Of a DNA stretch of 64,000 nucleotides, positions 61,828-64,000 are shown piece after piece. Source of the DNA: an uncultured Ferrovibrio sp. (GTDB lineage: Bacteria > Pseudomonadota > Alphaproteobacteria > Ferrovibrionales > Ferrovibrionaceae); NCBI RefSeq assembly GCF_937960835.1, contig NZ_CALGPC010000012.1, positions 75,205 to 139,204 on the forward strand. Direction: 5' to 3'. The notes beneath the pieces are model-generated. The model did not search any database. It was not told the origin of the DNA and saw only the letters and a program-made list of their open reading frames with translations. A program made the translations under genes and the position numbers. Position 1 is the first letter of the stretch; each line of letters begins with the position of its first letter.

Positions 61828-62847
61828 ATGGCGATGCGCGCCATCGAATTGCACGGCTTTGCGCTCGATCAGCTGAAGATGGCCGAACGGCCGCAACCCG
61901 CGCCTGGCCCCGGCGAAGCGGTGGTGCGAGTGAGGGCCTGCTCGCTGAATTTCCGGGACTGGCTGCTGGTTCAAGGTGTTTACAATCCGAAGCAGAAATT
62001 GCCGGTGATTCCGGTCTCCGACGCCGCCGGGGATATCGTCGCCGTCGGCGAGGGCGTGACCGCATTCAAGGCCGGCGACCGCGTGCTGGGCCATTTCATG
62101 CCAACCTGGCTGTCGGGCGAGCCAAGCGTGGAGAAATTCAGCGCCGGCATCGGCAGCCCGAACGATGGCTGGCTCTGCGAATACCGCAGCTTCCCCGCCA
62201 ACGCCCTGGCGAAGATCCCCGAACATCTTTCTTATGAGGAGGCGGCGACCCTCCCCTGCGCCGCGCTGACCGCCTGGAGCGCCATCGTCACGCTGGGGCA
62301 GGTTAAGCCGGGCGATCGCGTGCTGGTGCAAGGCACCGGCGGCGTGGCCCTGTTTGCCCTGCAATTCGCCAAGCTTGCCGGCGCTGAGGTGATCGTTACC
62401 TCTTCCAGCGACGCCAAGCTGCAGAAAGCCAAAGCGCTTGGCGCCGACCATGGCATCAACTACCGCGACAATCCTGAATGGGGGCGCGTGGCACGGGCGA
62501 TCAGCGGCGGCCAGGGACTGGATCACATCATCGAATTGGGCGGCGCGGATACGCTGATGCAATCGATCCGCGCAATCAGGCCAGGCGGCATGATCAGCAT
62601 GATCGGCGTGCTTTCCGGCCCGCGGCCCGAAATCCATCTGCCGCTGGTGGTGATGCAGCAGCTGCGGCTGCAAGGCATTACCGTCGGCAGCAAGGAAGGA
62701 CTGGACGCTATGCTGCGCGCCATAGACGTTTCCAAGATGCATCCGGTGCTGGACCGAAGCTTCGACTTCTCGGAAACCGGCGTGCGCGCGGCCTATGCCC
62801 ATATGGGCGAAGGCCAGGCCTTTGGAAAGATCGTGATCGTCTTCTAA
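61828..62847 (+). CDS. Zinc-independent MDR/quinone oxidoreductase-like protein
   Basis: A 339-residue medium-chain dehydrogenase/reductase. VRVRACSLNFRDWLLVQGVY, IPVSDAAGDIVAVGEGV, RVLVQGTGGVALFALQFAKLAGAEV (nucleotide-binding) and FDFSETGVRAAYAHMGEGQAFGKIVI are typical of NADPH-dependent quinone or enone reductases. Zinc ligands are absent. GGGAGGAAA precedes the ATG. It converges with the small membrane protein gene. Confidence 0.88.
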   Translation: MAMRAIELHGFALDQLKMAERPQPAPGPGEAVVRVRACSLNFRDWLLVQGVYNPKQKLPVIPVSDAAGDIVAVGEGVTAFKAGDRVLGHFMPTWLSGEPSVEKFSAGIGSPNDGWLCEYRSFPANALAKIPEHLSYEEAATLPCAALTAWSAIVTLGQVKPGDRVLVQGTGGVALFALQFAKLAGAEVIVTSSSDAKLQKAKALGADHGINYRDNPEWGRVARAISGGQGLDHIIELGGADTLMQSIRAIRPGGMISMIGVLSGPRPEIHLPLVVMQQLRLQGITVGSKEGLDAMLRAIDVSKMHPVLDRSFDFSETGVRAAYAHMGEGQAFGKIVIVF

Positions 62848-62852
62848 AAAAT

Positions 62853-63002
62853 TCAGTTCAGCGGCGTGCTGCGCGCCCTGTCCTCGCCGACCGGCGCGGG
62901 CGGCGCATGAGAGGATGTGATCATCCCCAGCAGCATTCCGCCAGCGAAGGCGAGAAACGCGAAGATCAGCCCTGCGAAGTAAACCTGTTCGGCGGTCGAC
63001 AT
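62853..63002 (-). CDS. Small single-pass membrane protein (49 residues)
   Basis: A 49-codon gene with ATG at 63002 and stop at 62853-62855. The strong ribosome site GGAGGT lies five bases upstream of the ATG. The protein reads MSTAEQVYFAGLIFAFLAFA then GGMLLGMI, a single membrane helix, followed by a short Pro-rich hydrophilic tail (HAPPAPVGEDRARSTPLN). It ends five bases from the stop of the convergent MDR gene. The function is unknown. Confidence 0.65.
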   Translation of the reverse strand: MSTAEQVYFAGLIFAFLAFAGGMLLGMITSSHAPPAPVGEDRARSTPLN

Positions 63003-63315
63003 GGGACACCTCCGTGCCGGGTTCTATACGCGCTGAGGCAAGCTTCGGTTCCCGCCGCGCTGGCCCGCATTCCCGGCCCAACGGGCATAGACGGATAGAT
63101 GAGGCCGGGGATGACAACAGTGATCCTCGGCATAAGGGAGAAGTGGCTGATTTCCCTGGACAAGCCTCGGGTTGTTCCGCGCCGCTGGACGCCTTTATTC
63201 CGGCAGCTACCCCGGGAAACAGGAGGCCCGGGTGTTGGCTTTTGCCCCTGACGCCATTATCTCTGGTTCCAATCGCTTAGCTGTACTGTCCACCTCAACC
63301 GAAGAAGACCGCGTC
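63003..63315. other. 313-bp divergent gap before the thioredoxin-TPR gene
   Basis: It contains a palindromic element (listed separately) and possible promoter boxes for the thioredoxin gene: TTGGCT near 63235 and TTATCT about 16 bases later. Nothing coding is evident. Confidence 0.4.
63069..63112. repeat. Divergent palindromic element (ATTCCCGGCC / GGCCGGGGAT)
   Basis: ATTCCCGGCC at 63069-63078 pairs with GGCCGGGGAT at 63103-63112 with one mismatch; the second arm continues GAC, as in the other GTCAT-bounded elements. It lies between divergent genes, unlike the copies between convergent genes, so it is not only a terminator. Confidence 0.5.
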
Positions 63316-64000
63316 ATGGATCTTGGAGCCAAACCCGCTTCCTCCGCCGCCACGCCGGCAGCCGGTGCCGGCGACCTGGTAAAGGACGCTGATATCACCA
63401 CCTTCATGCAGGACGTCATCCAGGCCTCCATGCAGGTACCCGTGCTGGTCGACTTCTGGGCCCCCTGGTGCGGCCCCTGTAAGCAGCTGGGCCCGGCGCT
63501 GGAAAAGGTGGTCAGGGCCGCCAACGGCAAGGTGAAGCTGGTCAAGGTCAATATTGACGAGCCGAAGAACCAGCCGCTCGCGCAGCAGCTGCGCATTCAG
63601 TCGATTCCGGCCGTCTATGCCTTCTCGAAGGGCCAGCCGGTGGATGGTTTCGTCGGCGCTCTGCCGGAAAGCCAGTTGAAGAAATTCGTCGAGGGCCTGG
63701 CCGGCGGCGCGCTGGAAGGCGACGTCGCTGGGCAGATGCTGGAGCAGGGCAAGGCCGCGATGGCCGAGCAGGATTGGACCGGTGCGGCGCAGGCGTTTTC
63801 TGCTGTGCTGGGCGAGGAGCCGGAGAATCCGACCGCGCTCGGCGGCCTGGCACGCGCCCTGATCGGCATGGGCGAGATCGACCACGCCAAGGAAGTGCTG
63901 GCCGATCTGCCGGCCAATATCGCCAACCACGCCGATATCGCTGCTGCCCGTTCGGCGCTGGAGCTGCAGGAGCAATCGGCGGGCGCCGCCGATCAGCTCA
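63316..64000 (+). CDS. cnoX: Thioredoxin-TPR protein (CnoX/YbbN-like), 3' truncated by window edge
   Basis: The first 228 codons are present and the frame is still open at the edge. A thioredoxin domain lies at about residues 25-125 with the active site FWAPWCGPCKQLGPAL (near residue 50) and the cis-Pro SIPAVYAF. It is followed by helical TPR-like repeats (LEQGKAAMAEQDWTGAAQAFSAVL, NPTALGGLARALIGMGEIDHAKEVL). CnoX-type proteins protect unfolded proteins and hand them to GroEL. Here the CxxC is intact, so redox activity is expected, unlike E. coli YbbN which has SxxC. Confidence 0.9.
   Translation, partial: MDLGAKPASSAATPAAGAGDLVKDADITTFMQDVIQASMQVPVLVDFWAPWCGPCKQLGPALEKVVRAANGKVKLVKVNIDEPKNQPLAQQLRIQSIPAVYAFSKGQPVDGFVGALPESQLKKFVEGLAGGALEGDVAGQMLEQGKAAMAEQDWTGAAQAFSAVLGEEPENPTALGGLARALIGMGEIDHAKEVLADLPANIANHADIAAARSALELQEQSAGAADQL

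Overview
The window comes from a GC-rich (roughly 60-65% G+C by eye) Gram-negative bacterium. The protein types point to an Alphaproteobacterium of the Rhodospirillales kind: an OlsB-type ornithine-lipid acyltransferase, an NDUFS6-like zinc finger next to polA, an NDUFAF5-like methyltransferase, a PAS_5 protein, a BDH2-like SDR, and ArdC and large-ParB remnants. The genus cannot be named from the sequence alone. About 60 intact or broken genes are packed in short operons on both strands. There is no rRNA operon, CRISPR array or intact insertion sequence.

Region 1-31 kb is mostly core metabolism. It holds the end of comM; a Tat-exported aldo/keto reductase divergent from an AraC regulator; a beta-lactamase-fold protein that has lost its catalytic motifs; a TetR-led operon (nitronate monooxygenase, acyl-CoA ligase, enoyl reductase-like protein); an aminotransferase, a class II aldolase and exonuclease III; a flavin reductase; a ferredoxin-NADP reductase; a second acyl-CoA ligase; olsB; prpE-ampG; ribA with an L,D-transpeptidase; a patatin; a parvulin; argJ-mutT; and a VOC protein divergent from a TetR regulator.

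Region 32-44 kb is a sugar-acid catabolic locus. It holds dgoA-dgoK with a UgpC-type ATPase whose binding protein and permease have decayed, an IlvD/Edd dehydratase, an EamA transporter, an FCD-GntR regulator, a PfkB kinase, and a second branch (two-subunit UxaA-type dehydratase, BDH2-like SDR, FAH-fold hydrolase). The second branch matches the non-phosphorylative L-fuconate-type route to pyruvate. Three near-identical palindromes, consensus CTGATATATCAG followed by TTT, lie upstream of the three transcription units and probably define one GntR regulon.

Region 44-49 kb carries an AsmA-like protein, an MFS transporter, an ETHE1-like metallohydrolase, a 3-hydroxybenzoate 6-hydroxylase-like enzyme with a clear palindromic operator, and a lytic transglycosylase.

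Region 49.2-53.3 kb is a decayed integrated element of about 4 kb. It has split a tRNA-Arg(CCG) gene at the anticodon loop, leaving a 12-bp direct repeat in the two tRNA halves. It carries a complete second tRNA-Arg(CCG), an hsdM remnant, a ribbon-helix-helix protein, an AbiEi antitoxin with a frameshifted AbiEii toxin, an ArdC pseudogene and a ParB fragment. No integrase remains.

Region 53.4-64 kb returns to core genes: a glycosyltransferase, an ABC ATPase, a zinc finger, polA, a lipoprotein, an Ldh/hydratase/GNAT operon, a quinone-reductase-like protein, a 49-residue membrane protein and the start of a thioredoxin-TPR protein. A family of GTCAT-bounded palindromes recurs in intergenic gaps across the window.
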